This document shows positions 22,755 through 31,623 of a DNA stretch of 64,000 nt, piece by piece (the stretch's first letter is position 1; each line of letters starts with the position of its first letter). The translations under genes and the position numbers were made by a program. This stretch comes from Kineococcus rhizosphaerae (GTDB taxonomy: Bacteria > Actinomycetota > Actinomycetes > Actinomycetales > Kineococcaceae), in the NCBI RefSeq assembly GCF_003002055.1, contig NZ_PVZF01000001.1, positions 744,001 through 808,000 on the forward strand. The letters are read 5' to 3'. The notes below the pieces were generated by a model. It made no database searches. It worked only from the letters and a program-made list of their open reading frames with translations, and was not told where the DNA came from.

Positions 22755-24440
22755 TCAGGCGGTGACGACGACCGGCACGATCATCGGCCGGCGGCGGTGG
22801 GCCTGGGACACCCAGGTCCCCACCGTGCGGCGCACGATCTGCTGCAGCTGGTACGTGTCGACCGGCCCGGTCGAGGCCTCGTTGAGGGCGTTCTCGACGC
22901 GCTTGCGCACGGCGTCGAACCGGTCCTCGTTCTCGCCCATGAACCCGCGGGCGTTGAACTCCGGCCCGGACACGACCTTGCCGGTGACGGAGTCGACGGC
23001 GACGAAGATGGAGATGAACCCCTCCTCGCCGAGGATCCGCCGGTCCTTCAGGTCGGCCTCGGTGATCTCCCCGACGCTGGAGCCGTCGACGTAGACGTAC
23101 CCCACGGGCACGGACCCGACGATGCTCGCCTTGCCGTCGACGAGGTCGACGACCACCCCGTCCTCGGCGATGACGACGCGTTCGCGCGGCACGCCCGTCT
23201 TCACCGCGAGGTCCCCGTTGGCCAGCAGGTGCCGGATCTCCCCGTGCACGGGCATGACGTTGCGCGGTTTGAGGATGTTGTAGCAGTAGAGCAGTTCCCC
23301 GGCGCTGGCGTGACCGGAGACGTGGATCTTGGCGCTCTGCTGGTGCACGACGGTCGCGCCGAGGCGGGCCAGGCCGTTGACGACGCGGAACACCGCGTTC
23401 TCGTTCCCCGGGATGAGGGAGCTGGCCAGGATCACGGTGTCGCCGCGGTCGACGGAGATGCGGTGGTCGCGGTTGGCCATGCGCGACAGGGCCGCCATCG
23501 GCTCGCCCTGCGACCCCGTGCACATGAGCACGACGCGGTCGTCGGGCAGGTCGTCGACCTGCTTGAGGTCGATGAGGATGTTCTTGGGGACCTGCAGGTA
23601 CCCCAGGTCCGCGGCGATGCCCATGTTGCGGACCATCGAGCGGCCGACGAGGGCGACCTTGCGCCCGTGCGCGTCGGCGGCGTTGAGGACCTGCTGGACG
23701 CGGTGCACGTGGGAGGCGAACGAGGCCACGATGATGCGGTGCTCGGCGCGGCCGAACAGCTGCTCCAGCACGGGGCCGATGTCGCGCTCGGGGGCGGTGA
23801 AGCCCGGGACCTCGGCGTTCGTGGAGTCGACGCAGAACAGGTCCACGCCCTCGTCGCCCAGGCGTGCGAACGCGTTGAGGTCGGTGATCCGGTTGTCCAG
23901 CGGCAGCTGGTCCATCTTGAAGTCGCCGGTGTGCAGGACCAGGCCCGCGCCCGTGCGGATGGCGACGGCGAGGGCGTCGGGGATGGAGTGGTTGACGGCG
24001 ATGAACTCGCAGTCGAAGGGCCCCAGCTGCTCCTTCTGGCCCTCGCGCACCGCGTGGGTGTACGGCTTGATGCGGTGTTCCTTGAGCTTGGCCTCGATGA
24101 GGGCCAGCGTCAGCTGCGACCCGAGGATCGGGATGTCCGGACGCAACCGCAGCAGGTACGGGACGGCACCGATGTGGTCCTCGTGCCCGTGGGTCAGGAC
24201 GAGGGCGACGATGTCGCCGAGCCGGTCGGCGATGGGGCCGAAGTCCGGCAGGATCAGGTCGACGCCGGGCTGGTGGTCCTCGGGGAACAGGACACCGCAG
24301 TCGACGACGAGCAGCTTGCCGTCGTACTCGAAGACGGTCATGTTGCGCCCGACCTCGCCCAGACCACCGAGGCCGAAGACGCGCAGGGCGCCCTTCGCCA
24401 GCTTCGGGGGCGTGCTCAGTTCGGGGTGGGGGTGGCTCAT
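22755..24440 (-). CDS. rnj: Ribonuclease J
   Basis: A 561-residue metallo-beta-lactamase/beta-CASP ribonuclease with endonuclease and 5'-to-3' exonuclease activity, used in rRNA and mRNA processing. Zinc ligands are seen in LTHGHEDHIGAVPYLL, then NHSIPDA and HTGDFKMD. The beta-CASP part has FASHVHRVQQVLNAA and SQGEP, and the last His motif is IHVSGHAS. The C-terminal oligomerisation domain closes the protein. The ATG at 24440 follows CAGGAGGAG. It is downstream of dapA, the usual actinobacterial order, with a 52-base gap. Confidence 0.95.
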   Translation of the reverse strand: MSHPHPELSTPPKLAKGALRVFGLGGLGEVGRNMTVFEYDGKLLVVDCGVLFPEDHQPGVDLILPDFGPIADRLGDIVALVLTHGHEDHIGAVPYLLRLRPDIPILGSQLTLALIEAKLKEHRIKPYTHAVREGQKEQLGPFDCEFIAVNHSIPDALAVAIRTGAGLVLHTGDFKMDQLPLDNRITDLNAFARLGDEGVDLFCVDSTNAEVPGFTAPERDIGPVLEQLFGRAEHRIIVASFASHVHRVQQVLNAADAHGRKVALVGRSMVRNMGIAADLGYLQVPKNILIDLKQVDDLPDDRVVLMCTGSQGEPMAALSRMANRDHRISVDRGDTVILASSLIPGNENAVFRVVNGLARLGATVVHQQSAKIHVSGHASAGELLYCYNILKPRNVMPVHGEIRHLLANGDLAVKTGVPRERVVIAEDGVVVDLVDGKASIVGSVPVGYVYVDGSSVGEITEADLKDRRILGEEGFISIFVAVDSVTGKVVSGPEFNARGFMGENEDRFDAVRKRVENALNEASTGPVDTYQLQQIVRRTVGTWVSQAHRRRPMIVPVVVTA

Positions 24441-24492
24441 GCGGCTCCTCCTGCGGCCTGGTGGCGGCCGCGACCGTGGGAAGGGTGGGTGG

Positions 24493-25431
24493 TCAGGCGT
24501 TCTGCGGGGTCTGGGACCGGGAGGTGTCCAGGCCGGCCAGGGCGAGGTCGGCGGCGATGGCACCGACCTCCTCGCCGCTCGCCGGCAGCAGGGGCTGGCG
24601 GACGGTGCGGTTGGCCAGGACGCCGGTGAGCTCGAGGGCGGCCTTGACGGCCACGGCACCCTGGGTGCGCGTCATGATCCCCCGCACGGCGGGCAGCAGC
24701 CGGGCGTTGAGCGCGCGGGCGGCCGGCAGGTCGCCGGCGTCGAGCGCGGCGATCATCCGGGCGTACTCCCGGCCGGCGACGTGGCTGACGACCGAGACGA
24801 TGCCGGACCCGCCGAGCGCCAGCAGCGGCAGGTTGAGGGCGTCCTCGCCGGAGTAGTAGGCCAGGTCGGTGCGGGCCAGGACCTGCGCGGAGGCGAACAG
24901 GTCGCCCTTGGCGTCCTTCACGGCCACGACGCGCTCGTGCTCGCCGGCGCGCACGAGCGTCTCGGTCTCGATCGGCACCCCCGCGCGGCCGGGGATGTCG
25001 TAGAGCATCACGGGCAGGCCGGTCGCGTCGGCCACGGTCGTGAAGTGGGCCAGGAGCGCGGCCTGCGGGGGCTTGTTGTAGTAGGGCGTGACGACCAGCA
25101 GCCCGCGGGCGCCGGCCTTCTCGGCGGCGCGGGCCAGCTCGACGGTGTGCCGGGTGTCGTTGGTGCCCACGCCGGCCACGACCACGGCCCGGTCCCCGAC
25201 CGCGTCGAGGACGGCGCGCAGCAGCGCGTCCTTCTCCTCGTCCGAGGTGGTGGGCGACTCGCCCGTGGTGCCGCTGACCACGAGGCCGTCGTGCCCGGTG
25301 GCCACGAGGTGCTCGGCCAGGGCGGCGGCCGCGGCCAGGTCCAGGGAGCCGTCGGGCGTGAAGGGGGTCACCATCGCGCTCAGCACCGTCCCGAACGGAC
25401 GCGGGGGCACTGCGGCGGTGACGGTCGGCAT
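24493..25431 (-). CDS. dapA: 4-hydroxy-tetrahydrodipicolinate synthase
   Basis: A 312-residue class I aldolase-fold enzyme that condenses pyruvate with aspartate semialdehyde in lysine and diaminopimelate synthesis. The active-site parts are present: VSGTTGESPT (Thr pair), TPYYNKPPQ (Tyr), YDIPGRAGV and the Schiff-base Lys in VVAVKDAKGD. TAACCT at 25438-25443, 6 bases before the ATG, gives a leaderless-type promoter. RNase J follows in the same direction. A second diaminopimelate gene, dapB, lies 11 kb away. Confidence 0.95.
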   Translation of the reverse strand: MPTVTAAVPPRPFGTVLSAMVTPFTPDGSLDLAAAAALAEHLVATGHDGLVVSGTTGESPTTSDEEKDALLRAVLDAVGDRAVVVAGVGTNDTRHTVELARAAEKAGARGLLVVTPYYNKPPQAALLAHFTTVADATGLPVMLYDIPGRAGVPIETETLVRAGEHERVVAVKDAKGDLFASAQVLARTDLAYYSGEDALNLPLLALGGSGIVSVVSHVAGREYARMIAALDAGDLPAARALNARLLPAVRGIMTRTQGAVAVKAALELTGVLANRTVRQPLLPASGEEVGAIAADLALAGLDTSRSQTPQNA

Positions 25432-25437
25432 GGTGGG

Positions 25438-25443
25438 AGGTTA
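25438..25443 (-). promoter_or_regulatory. -10 box TAACCT of dapA (leaderless)
   Basis: The minus strand reads TAACCT-CCCACC-ATG. The six-base spacer holds no ribosome site, so a leaderless start is likely for the dapA-rnj transcript. Confidence 0.6.
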
Positions 25444-25536
25444 CCGCGAGGGGGCGACTCGACGGCTCACCAGACCCGCGCCGGGCGCGGGCGCCGGGCC
25501 CGGACCCGGCCCGGACGTGACCCGGACGTGGAGGAG

Positions 25537-25576
25537 CCCGGTCGCTGCCCGCTCGGGGGTCCGGGCAGCGACCGGG
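25537..25576 (-). terminator. Hairpin between the HAD gene and dapA
   Basis: CCCGGTCGCTGCCCG at 25537-25551 pairs perfectly over 15 bases with 25562-25576 across a 10-base loop. It lies 35 bases past the HAD gene stop and upstream of the dapA promoter. No T-run follows, as is common in very GC-rich actinobacteria. Confidence 0.65.
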
Positions 25577-25610
25577 TCCCGCGGGCACATCGGCGCCGGG
25601 GGCCGGGGCG

Positions 25611-26297
25611 TTACAGGTCCGTGGCCGGCCCCGGCTCCCCGGCCCGGCGCACCCGCAGACCGTCCGGCCCGGCGGTGATGCGGACGGCGGACAGCAGGGG
25701 CACGACGAGGTCGGCGTCCAGGGGGCCGGTGGGGTGGGTCGTGCGCACGGCCAGGGTGGCGCAGCCGGCGGCCCGGGCGGCGCTGAGCCCGGCGGGGGCG
25801 TCCTCCACGACGAGGCAGTCGGCCGGGTCCAGGCCCATCCGGGCGGCGCCGAGCAGGAAGCAGTCGGGTGCGGGTTTGCCGTTCTCGACGTCGTCGAAGG
25901 TGACCAGGACCTCCGGGTCGGGCAGTCCGGCGGCGTGCCGTCGGGCGTCGGCCAGCGGCGCCGAGCAGGACGTCACGATGGCCCAGGACCCGGCGGGCAG
26001 CCCCGCGAGCAGGTCGGCGACGCCCGGCAGCTGCACGACGTCGTCGACGTCGGCGATCTCCAGCTCGGTGATGCGCGCCGCCGCGGCGGCCAGGCCCTCG
26101 CCGCCCACCAGGTCGGCGACGATCTCGGGGGCGGGCCGGCCGTGCCCGGCGGCGCCGGCGAGCTGCTCGGCGGTGACGTCGTGCTCGAGCGCCCACGTCG
26201 TCCAGCTGCGGGCGATGGCCGCGGTGGAGTCGACGAGGGTGCCGTCCATGTCGAACAGGACTGCGGCGAACGGGCGGTCCAGGACGGGGTGGCTCAC
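25611..26297 (-). CDS. HAD-superfamily phosphatase, beta-phosphoglucomutase-like
   Basis: A 228-residue HAD hydrolase of subfamily IA. The nucleophile motif is DMDGTLVDST (Asp18 and Asp20), motif II is in WAIVTSCSAPL, and motifs III and IV are in NGKPAPDCFLLGAARMGLDPADCLVVEDAPAG. The helical cap lies between residues 25 and 90. It probably removes phosphate from a small sugar phosphate. GTG 26297 lies 6 bases after TAGGGT (26304-26309). It is divergent from the dehydroshikimate dehydratase gene; a link to it is not evident. Confidence 0.87.
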   Translation of the reverse strand: MSHPVLDRPFAAVLFDMDGTLVDSTAAIARSWTTWALEHDVTAEQLAGAAGHGRPAPEIVADLVGGEGLAAAAARITELEIADVDDVVQLPGVADLLAGLPAGSWAIVTSCSAPLADARRHAAGLPDPEVLVTFDDVENGKPAPDCFLLGAARMGLDPADCLVVEDAPAGLSAARAAGCATLAVRTTHPTGPLDADLVVPLLSAVRITAGPDGLRVRRAGEPGPATDL

Positions 26298-26361
26298 CCG
26301 CGCACCCTACGTGGCCCCCGCACCGGCCCTGCGCCGCGACCGGTCGTGGCAGGGTGGGTGC

Positions 26362-28194
26362 GTGCGGACCTCGATCGCCACGGTGAGCCTGGCCGGGAGC
26401 CTGTCGGAGAAGCTGCGCGCCGCGGCCGCGGCCGGCTTCGACGCCGTCGAGGTGTTCGAACCGGACCTGCTGGCCTCGCCGCTGCGCCCGGCCGAGGTCC
26501 GGGCCCTGGCCGGCGACCTGGGCCTGGCCGTCGCCCTGTTCCAGCCCTTCCGCGACCCCGACGACGTCGACCCCGCGGCCGCGGCCCGGAGCCGGGAACG
26601 GTTGCGGCACAAGGCCGCACTGACCCGCGAGCTGGGCTGCGACCTCATCCTCGTCTGCTCCTCGGTGCACGCCGGCGCCGTGCACGACGACGACGAGCTC
26701 GCCGCCCAGCTCACCGCGCTGGCCGACGTGGCCGCCGGCGAGGGCGTCCGGCTCGCCTACGAGGCGCTGGCGTGGGGGGCGCACGTGGCCGACTACCGCC
26801 ACGGCGCCCGGGTGGTGGCCCTGGCCGGCCACCCGGCGCTGGGCACGTGCGTCGACTCCTTCCACGTCCTGTCCCGCGGGGATGACCCCGACGACATCGC
26901 CGGCCTCGACAAGCTCTTCTTCTGCCAGGTGGCCGACGCCCCGCTGCTGGGGATGGACGTCCTGCCGTGGTCGCGCCACCACCGGCTCTTCCCGGGTCAG
27001 GGCGGTTTCGACCTGGCCCGGTTCCAGCGCGCCGTCACGGCCTCCGGCTACGGCGGGCCCGTCTCGCTGGAGGTCTTCAACGACCTCTACCGCCAGTCCG
27101 ACCCCGGCCGCGCCGCCGTGGACGCCGCCCGGTCGCTGCGCCACCTCGCCGACCTGACCGCACCCGGCACCCTGCCCGCCGCCCCCTCGCCGTCGGGGTG
27201 GGCGTTCGTCGAGGTCGCCGCCTCCGCCGAGGGGGCGCCGGCGGTCGCGGCGCTGCTGGGCTCCCTCGGCCTGGCCCGAACGGGGGCGCACCGCCGCGGC
27301 GACGTCGACCTGTGGACCGGGGGCGACGTCCGCGTCGTCGTCAACCACCGGGCGAGCGCCGAGCGGGCCCGGCTGTCCTCCCTCGGTCTGCGCTCCGACG
27401 CCCCGCAGGTCCTGGCCGCCCGGGCCCGCGAGCTGCTGGCCCCCCTCGTGCACCGCCCGGTGGGGCCCGGTGAGGCCGAGATCCCCTCGCTCGTGGCGCC
27501 GGACGGGACGTGGGTGCAGTTCTGCGGGGACGACCCCGACTGGCGCGGCGACTTCCTGCCCACCGGTGAGGCCGCCACGGCACGGTCCTTCACGGGGATC
27601 GACCACGTCGCCCTGCCGCAGCCCTTCGCGGGGTTCGACTCCGCGGGGCTGTTCCTGACCACCGTCCTGGGGATGAGCCCGGGCGAGCTCGCCGAGGTCG
27701 CCGCCCCCGACGGCCTGGTGCGCTCGCGGGCGTACACGTCCACGGCGGGCATCCGGATCGCGCTCAACGTGGGCCCGACCTCGGCGACGCTGCGCGGTCG
27801 CCCGCTGGCCTCGGGGCACGTGGCGCTGGCCACCACCGACGTGCTGGCCGTGGTCGCCGCGTTCGTCGCCGCCGGCGGCGAACCGCTGCCCGTGCCGGTG
27901 AACTACCACGACGACCTGCAGGCCCGGTTCGGCCTGGACAAGCGGTTCCTGGACGCCCTGCGCCGCCACCACGTCCTCTACGACCGGGACCCCGACGGCG
28001 GGGAGTTCCTGCACTTCTTCACCCGCGCGGTGAGCCGGGAGTTCTTCGTCGAGGTCGTCGAACGGCGCGGCGGGTACCGGGGGTACGGCGCCGCGAACAC
28101 CCCCGTGCGCCTGGCGGCGCAGCGCGAGCACCCCGCCCCCGGGGACGGCTCCGGGGGCGGGAGCGCTCAGGGCAGCAGGACGATCCGCCCCTGA
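26362..28194 (+). CDS. qsuB: 3-dehydroshikimate dehydratase, two-domain QuiC/QsuB type
   Basis: A 610-residue fusion. Residues 1-285 are a TIM-barrel sugar-phosphate isomerase-like domain that converts 3-dehydroshikimate to protocatechuate; the four metal ligands of the family are in place as Glu134, Asp165, Gln189 and Glu237. Residues about 295-600 form a vicinal-oxygen-chelate domain related to hydroxyphenylpyruvate dioxygenase (TGIDHVALPQPFAGFDSAGLFLTTVLGM, then VNYHDDLQARFGLD and GEFLHFFTR). GTG 26362 follows CAGGGT by 6 bases. No quinate or shikimate dehydrogenase gene is nearby, so protocatechuate use must be encoded elsewhere. Its 3' end overlaps the convergent oxidoreductase by 28 bases. 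Confidence 0.88.
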   Translation: MRTSIATVSLAGSLSEKLRAAAAAGFDAVEVFEPDLLASPLRPAEVRALAGDLGLAVALFQPFRDPDDVDPAAAARSRERLRHKAALTRELGCDLILVCSSVHAGAVHDDDELAAQLTALADVAAGEGVRLAYEALAWGAHVADYRHGARVVALAGHPALGTCVDSFHVLSRGDDPDDIAGLDKLFFCQVADAPLLGMDVLPWSRHHRLFPGQGGFDLARFQRAVTASGYGGPVSLEVFNDLYRQSDPGRAAVDAARSLRHLADLTAPGTLPAAPSPSGWAFVEVAASAEGAPAVAALLGSLGLARTGAHRRGDVDLWTGGDVRVVVNHRASAERARLSSLGLRSDAPQVLAARARELLAPLVHRPVGPGEAEIPSLVAPDGTWVQFCGDDPDWRGDFLPTGEAATARSFTGIDHVALPQPFAGFDSAGLFLTTVLGMSPGELAEVAAPDGLVRSRAYTSTAGIRIALNVGPTSATLRGRPLASGHVALATTDVLAVVAAFVAAGGEPLPVPVNYHDDLQARFGLDKRFLDALRRHHVLYDRDPDGGEFLHFFTRAVSREFFVEVVERRGGYRGYGAANTPVRLAAQREHPAPGDGSGGGSAQGSRTIRP

Positions 28195-29072
28195 CGGTGC
28201 GGGCGCTCGGCCGTCGCGAACGCCTCCACGACGTCGGCGAGGGGGAAGACCCCCGCGATCGGCACGTGCAGCCGGTCGCCGGCCACGAGGTCGACGAGCT
28301 CGGCCAGCACGTCGGCGCGCTGCGGTCCGCCGCCGCCGAACTCCAGGTCGGCCTCCAGCGGCAGGGTGGCCACGCACCGCTGCGCCGGGACCCCCAGCGC
28401 CTCGGCGAGGTGCTCGACGTCGGCTCCGGTGGTGTCGAGGATGACGTCGACCCGGCCGGCGCGTTCGTGCACGACGCGCGCGAGCGCGCCCGCGTCGGCG
28501 GGGGCGACCGCGTCGGCTCCGTGCGCGTGCAGCCAGTCGTGGTGCACGGGGTCGGCGACGCCCACGACGGCCGCCCCGCACAGGCGGGCGAGCTGGACGG
28601 CGAGGGTGCCGACGTCCGAGGCCGCCCCGACGACGAGGACGACGTCCCCGTCGCGGACCTTCGTGCTCTCCACGCACGTCCAGGCGGTCACGCCGGCGAC
28701 GTACAGGGCCCCGGCGACCTCCCAGGAGACCGCCTCGGGCTTGACCACGAGCGCGGTCTCGGGCACGACGACGGTCTCGGCGTGGCCGGCGTGCTCGGGG
28801 CTCCAGCCGAGGACCTCGTCGCCGACGCCGAACCGGGCACCGGGCCCGGTCGCGGTGACGACGCCGGCGAACTCCGACCCGGTCGCGGTGGGGAAGGCCA
28901 TGGGGTAGAGCTGCGCGAGCGCGCCCTCGCGGGCCGCGGACTCCCCCGCCGTGATGCCGGCGGCGCGCACGGTGACGCTGACCTCGCCGCGTCCCGGCTC
29001 ACGGGCGGGGACGTCGACGACCTCCAGGACGTCGGGCCCACCCCAGCGTTCGAAGCGCACGACTCTGTTCAC
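28167..29072 (-). CDS. Zinc-independent NADPH:quinone oxidoreductase-like MDR protein
   Basis: A 301-residue medium-chain dehydrogenase/reductase of the quinone-oxidoreductase branch. It begins with the GroES-like domain (RFERWGGPDVLEVVDVPAREPGRGEV) and has TATGSEFAGVVTATGPG in place of the zinc-binding Cys region, so the structural and catalytic zinc ligands are absent. The Rossmann part has the nucleotide motif VVGAASDVGTLAVQLARL. It probably reduces quinones or enals with NADPH. GTG 29072 lies 6 bases after CAGGCT. Its end overlaps qsuB. Confidence 0.85.
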   Translation of the reverse strand: MNRVVRFERWGGPDVLEVVDVPAREPGRGEVSVTVRAAGITAGESAAREGALAQLYPMAFPTATGSEFAGVVTATGPGARFGVGDEVLGWSPEHAGHAETVVVPETALVVKPEAVSWEVAGALYVAGVTAWTCVESTKVRDGDVVLVVGAASDVGTLAVQLARLCGAAVVGVADPVHHDWLHAHGADAVAPADAGALARVVHERAGRVDVILDTTGADVEHLAEALGVPAQRCVATLPLEADLEFGGGGPQRADVLAELVDLVAGDRLHVPIAGVFPLADVVEAFATAERPHRQGRIVLLP

Positions 29073-29159
29073 GGGCGCAGCCTGTCTCGAACGTGAGGGC
29101 GGGGCAAGCCTGCGCCGTGCCGCGTTGTGCTGGCCGGGTGACCCGGCCCGTGCCCCCTC

Positions 29160-29195
29160 GGTGGTCCCGCCGGTGGTCCCGCCGGTGGTCCCCGG
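29160..29195. repeat. Three 12-bp tandem repeats
   Basis: GGTGGTCCCGCC occurs twice and a third copy is GGTGGTCCCCGG, in the 265-base gap upstream of the GGDEF-EAL gene. I see no other gene or clear promoter in this gap. Confidence 0.7.
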
Positions 29196-29337
29196 GCCGC
29201 GGCCCGGGGCCGCGACGTTGCTCCGGTCGGGTCGTCGGTCCGCGCGCGGGTCCAGCCGGCGCTCCCGGGCGCCGATGGGACCTCGTTGCCTGCAGCCACC
29301 GGGTGATCGTCCTCGACCTCCACGGAAGCGGTGCGTC

Positions 29338-31623
29338 ATGTCCTCCCGGGTCTCCTGGGCCATCGCCCTCGGCCGCCGCCGCGCCACGGGCGTCGCCGCC
29401 GTCCTGCTGGTCTGCGCCGGCGTGCTCGTGTGCGCCCTCCCGCTCCTCGACCCCGGCTCCGGGCACCGGGTCGGCGCCGCGCTGCGGGCCGCGTCGTGCG
29501 CCGCGGCCGTCGTGCTGCTGCACGAGCGGGTGCGCCGCGTGGACGACGAGCGCGACGTGTGGCGCTGGTTCCGGCACGCCGCCGCGGTCGCGGTCCTCGG
29601 GGCGCTCCTCGACGTCGTGCCGGGCCCGGGCGCGAGCGGGGTCGCGCCGTCGACGGTGACCTCGCTGGTCAGCTGCGCTCTGCTGTACCGCGGCCTCATC
29701 GTCTGGAACCGGATCAGCACCCGCACCACCGACCCGAGCGACTGGCTGAACGGCCTGAGCGCCATCCTGGCCGTGGCCGCCGTCGGCGACCTGGTCCTGG
29801 CCCGGACCGGCTGGGACGCGGGCGGCACGGTGGCGGTCCAGCTGCTGCTGGTCGGCGTCGGGTCCCTGTTCGTGGTGCTCGGGACCACGCTGACCGTGGC
29901 CAGCATGGGTGCGCTGCTGCGCGACCCCCGGCCCTGGCTGCTGGCCGCGGGTGCGGGCGCCGCCCTGACCGGGCTGGTCCTGGACGCCACCACGCGCAGC
30001 ACCTGCTGGGCCGCCCCGGGGACCACGGTCCTGCTGCTGGCCACCGCCGGCGCGAGCCGGCTGCCCGTGCGCCCCAGCCGGCCGCAGCCGGCCACGACCC
30101 AGTCGCTGACGATCGGCGCCTTCGTGGTGCTCCTGGCCGCCGTGACCGTCCTGGTCCTGGACACCCGGCTCGCCCCCGCCCTCACGACGTGGTCGGTGGT
30201 GTGCGCCTCCGTCGCGGTCGTGGGCGTCAGCTTCCGGGTGGTCCACCTGATCGGCGACCTCGCCTCCCTCGCCGTGCGCCGGCAGGAGGCGCTCACCGAC
30301 GAGCTCACCGGTCTGGCGAACCGGCGGGCCTTCGCCCGTGCGCTCGCGGACCGCGACACCGGCCCCCTGACGCTGCTGGTCCTCGACCTCGACCGGTTCA
30401 AGGAGGTCAACGACCGCTACGGGCACCTCGCCGGCGACCGGCTGCTCACCGACCTGGCGGGGCGGCTGGCCGCGGCCGTGCCGGAGGGGACGCTGCTGTG
30501 CCGCCTCGGCGGGGACGAGTTCGCCGTCCTGCACCCGGCCGAGGACGACGCGGCCGCGCTCGGCCTCGCGTGGGCGCTGTTCGCCGCGGCGGGCTCGGAC
30601 GACCAGCACCGCGTCCGCGTGAGCATCGGGGTCGCCCGTGCCGGCGACGGCGGGGACGGCGGAGGCGTGGCCGGTGCGGCCGGTGGGGACGACGCGGCCC
30701 AGGAGCTGTTCCGCCGGGCCGACACCGCGATGTACCAGGCGAAGTCCACCGGCTCGGGTGTGCGCCTGTACGACCAGGGCCTCGACGTGAGTGCGCGCGA
30801 ACGCGCCCGGGTCGCCGACGAGCTGCACCGGGTGTGGGACTCGGGCGACCCGTCCGGGTTCGAGGTCTTCTACCAGCCGCAGGTGAGCCTGGCCGACGGC
30901 ACCGCGAGCGGCGTCGAGGCCCTCGTCCGGTGGCGGCACCCCGAGCGCGGCCTGCTCGGTCCCGGCGCCTTCCTCGACGTGCTCGAGGAGGAGGGCCTCA
31001 TGGGCCACCTGACGACCCACGTGCTGGCGCGCGCGACCGCCGACCTCCAGCGGTGGCACGCCGCGGGGCACGAAGAGCTGTCGGTCTCGGTGAACCTGTC
31101 GACGAGCTGCCTGCTGAACCCCGACCTGCTGCCCCACCTGCAGGGGCTGGCGCGCAGCGGGTTCCCCGTCGGGCACCTCGTCCTGGAGGTCACCGAGACG
31201 GCCCTCATGCAGGACGGGGAGGCCAGCCTGGCGCTGTGCCACGCCCTGCGCCGGGAGGGGTTCGGGCTGAGCATCGACGACTACGGCACGGGGTACTCCT
31301 CCCTGGCCTACCTGTCGGACCTGCCCGCCACCGAGCTGAAGGTCGACCGCAGCTTCACCAGCCGGCTGCTGTCCGACGCGGGCGTGCGGGCCATCGTGGC
31401 GGCCACCGTCGACCTCGGGCACCGGCTCGGGCTGCGGGTGGTGGCCGAGGGCGCGGAGGACGAGGCCACGCTGGACGTCCTGGCCGGGTTCGGCTGCGAC
31501 GAGGTGCAGGGTTTCGTGCACGCACGGCCGATGCCGGCCGACGACCTGTTCGGCTGGCTCGAGGCCGCGCGCGGGCGTTCCACCGGGCAGCCGCCGCGGG
31601 CCGGGCTGAGGGTGGAGGCATGA
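29338..31623 (+). CDS. Membrane GGDEF-EAL protein (cyclic di-GMP turnover)
   Basis: A 761-residue protein. Residues about 10-310 hold eight or nine membrane helices, a likely sensor. A GGDEF domain follows, starting DELTGLANRRAF, with an intact GGDEF motif (391-395) after RLGG, suggesting it can make cyclic di-GMP. A Gly/Ala/Asp-rich loop GDGGDGGGVAGAAGGDD is inserted between its last strands. The EAL domain has EAL (527-529), the DDYGTGYSSL motif, and the Lys in ELKVDRSF, so phosphodiesterase activity is also possible. The ATG at 29338 is upstream of the first helix. A tiny repeat protein overlaps its stop (ATGA). Confidence 0.9.
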   Translation: MSSRVSWAIALGRRRATGVAAVLLVCAGVLVCALPLLDPGSGHRVGAALRAASCAAAVVLLHERVRRVDDERDVWRWFRHAAAVAVLGALLDVVPGPGASGVAPSTVTSLVSCALLYRGLIVWNRISTRTTDPSDWLNGLSAILAVAAVGDLVLARTGWDAGGTVAVQLLLVGVGSLFVVLGTTLTVASMGALLRDPRPWLLAAGAGAALTGLVLDATTRSTCWAAPGTTVLLLATAGASRLPVRPSRPQPATTQSLTIGAFVVLLAAVTVLVLDTRLAPALTTWSVVCASVAVVGVSFRVVHLIGDLASLAVRRQEALTDELTGLANRRAFARALADRDTGPLTLLVLDLDRFKEVNDRYGHLAGDRLLTDLAGRLAAAVPEGTLLCRLGGDEFAVLHPAEDDAAALGLAWALFAAAGSDDQHRVRVSIGVARAGDGGDGGGVAGAAGGDDAAQELFRRADTAMYQAKSTGSGVRLYDQGLDVSARERARVADELHRVWDSGDPSGFEVFYQPQVSLADGTASGVEALVRWRHPERGLLGPGAFLDVLEEEGLMGHLTTHVLARATADLQRWHAAGHEELSVSVNLSTSCLLNPDLLPHLQGLARSGFPVGHLVLEVTETALMQDGEASLALCHALRREGFGLSIDDYGTGYSSLAYLSDLPATELKVDRSFTSRLLSDAGVRAIVAATVDLGHRLGLRVVAEGAEDEATLDVLAGFGCDEVQGFVHARPMPADDLFGWLEAARGRSTGQPPRAGLRVEA

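Noticed and set aside
28167-28194. The 28-bp overlap of two genes as a frameshift or assembly error
   Set aside because: Both C-termini read well, genes are convergent, and such overlaps are common in this window.
29160-29195. The 12-bp repeats as a short CRISPR-like array
   Set aside because: The copies are adjacent without spacers and far too short.
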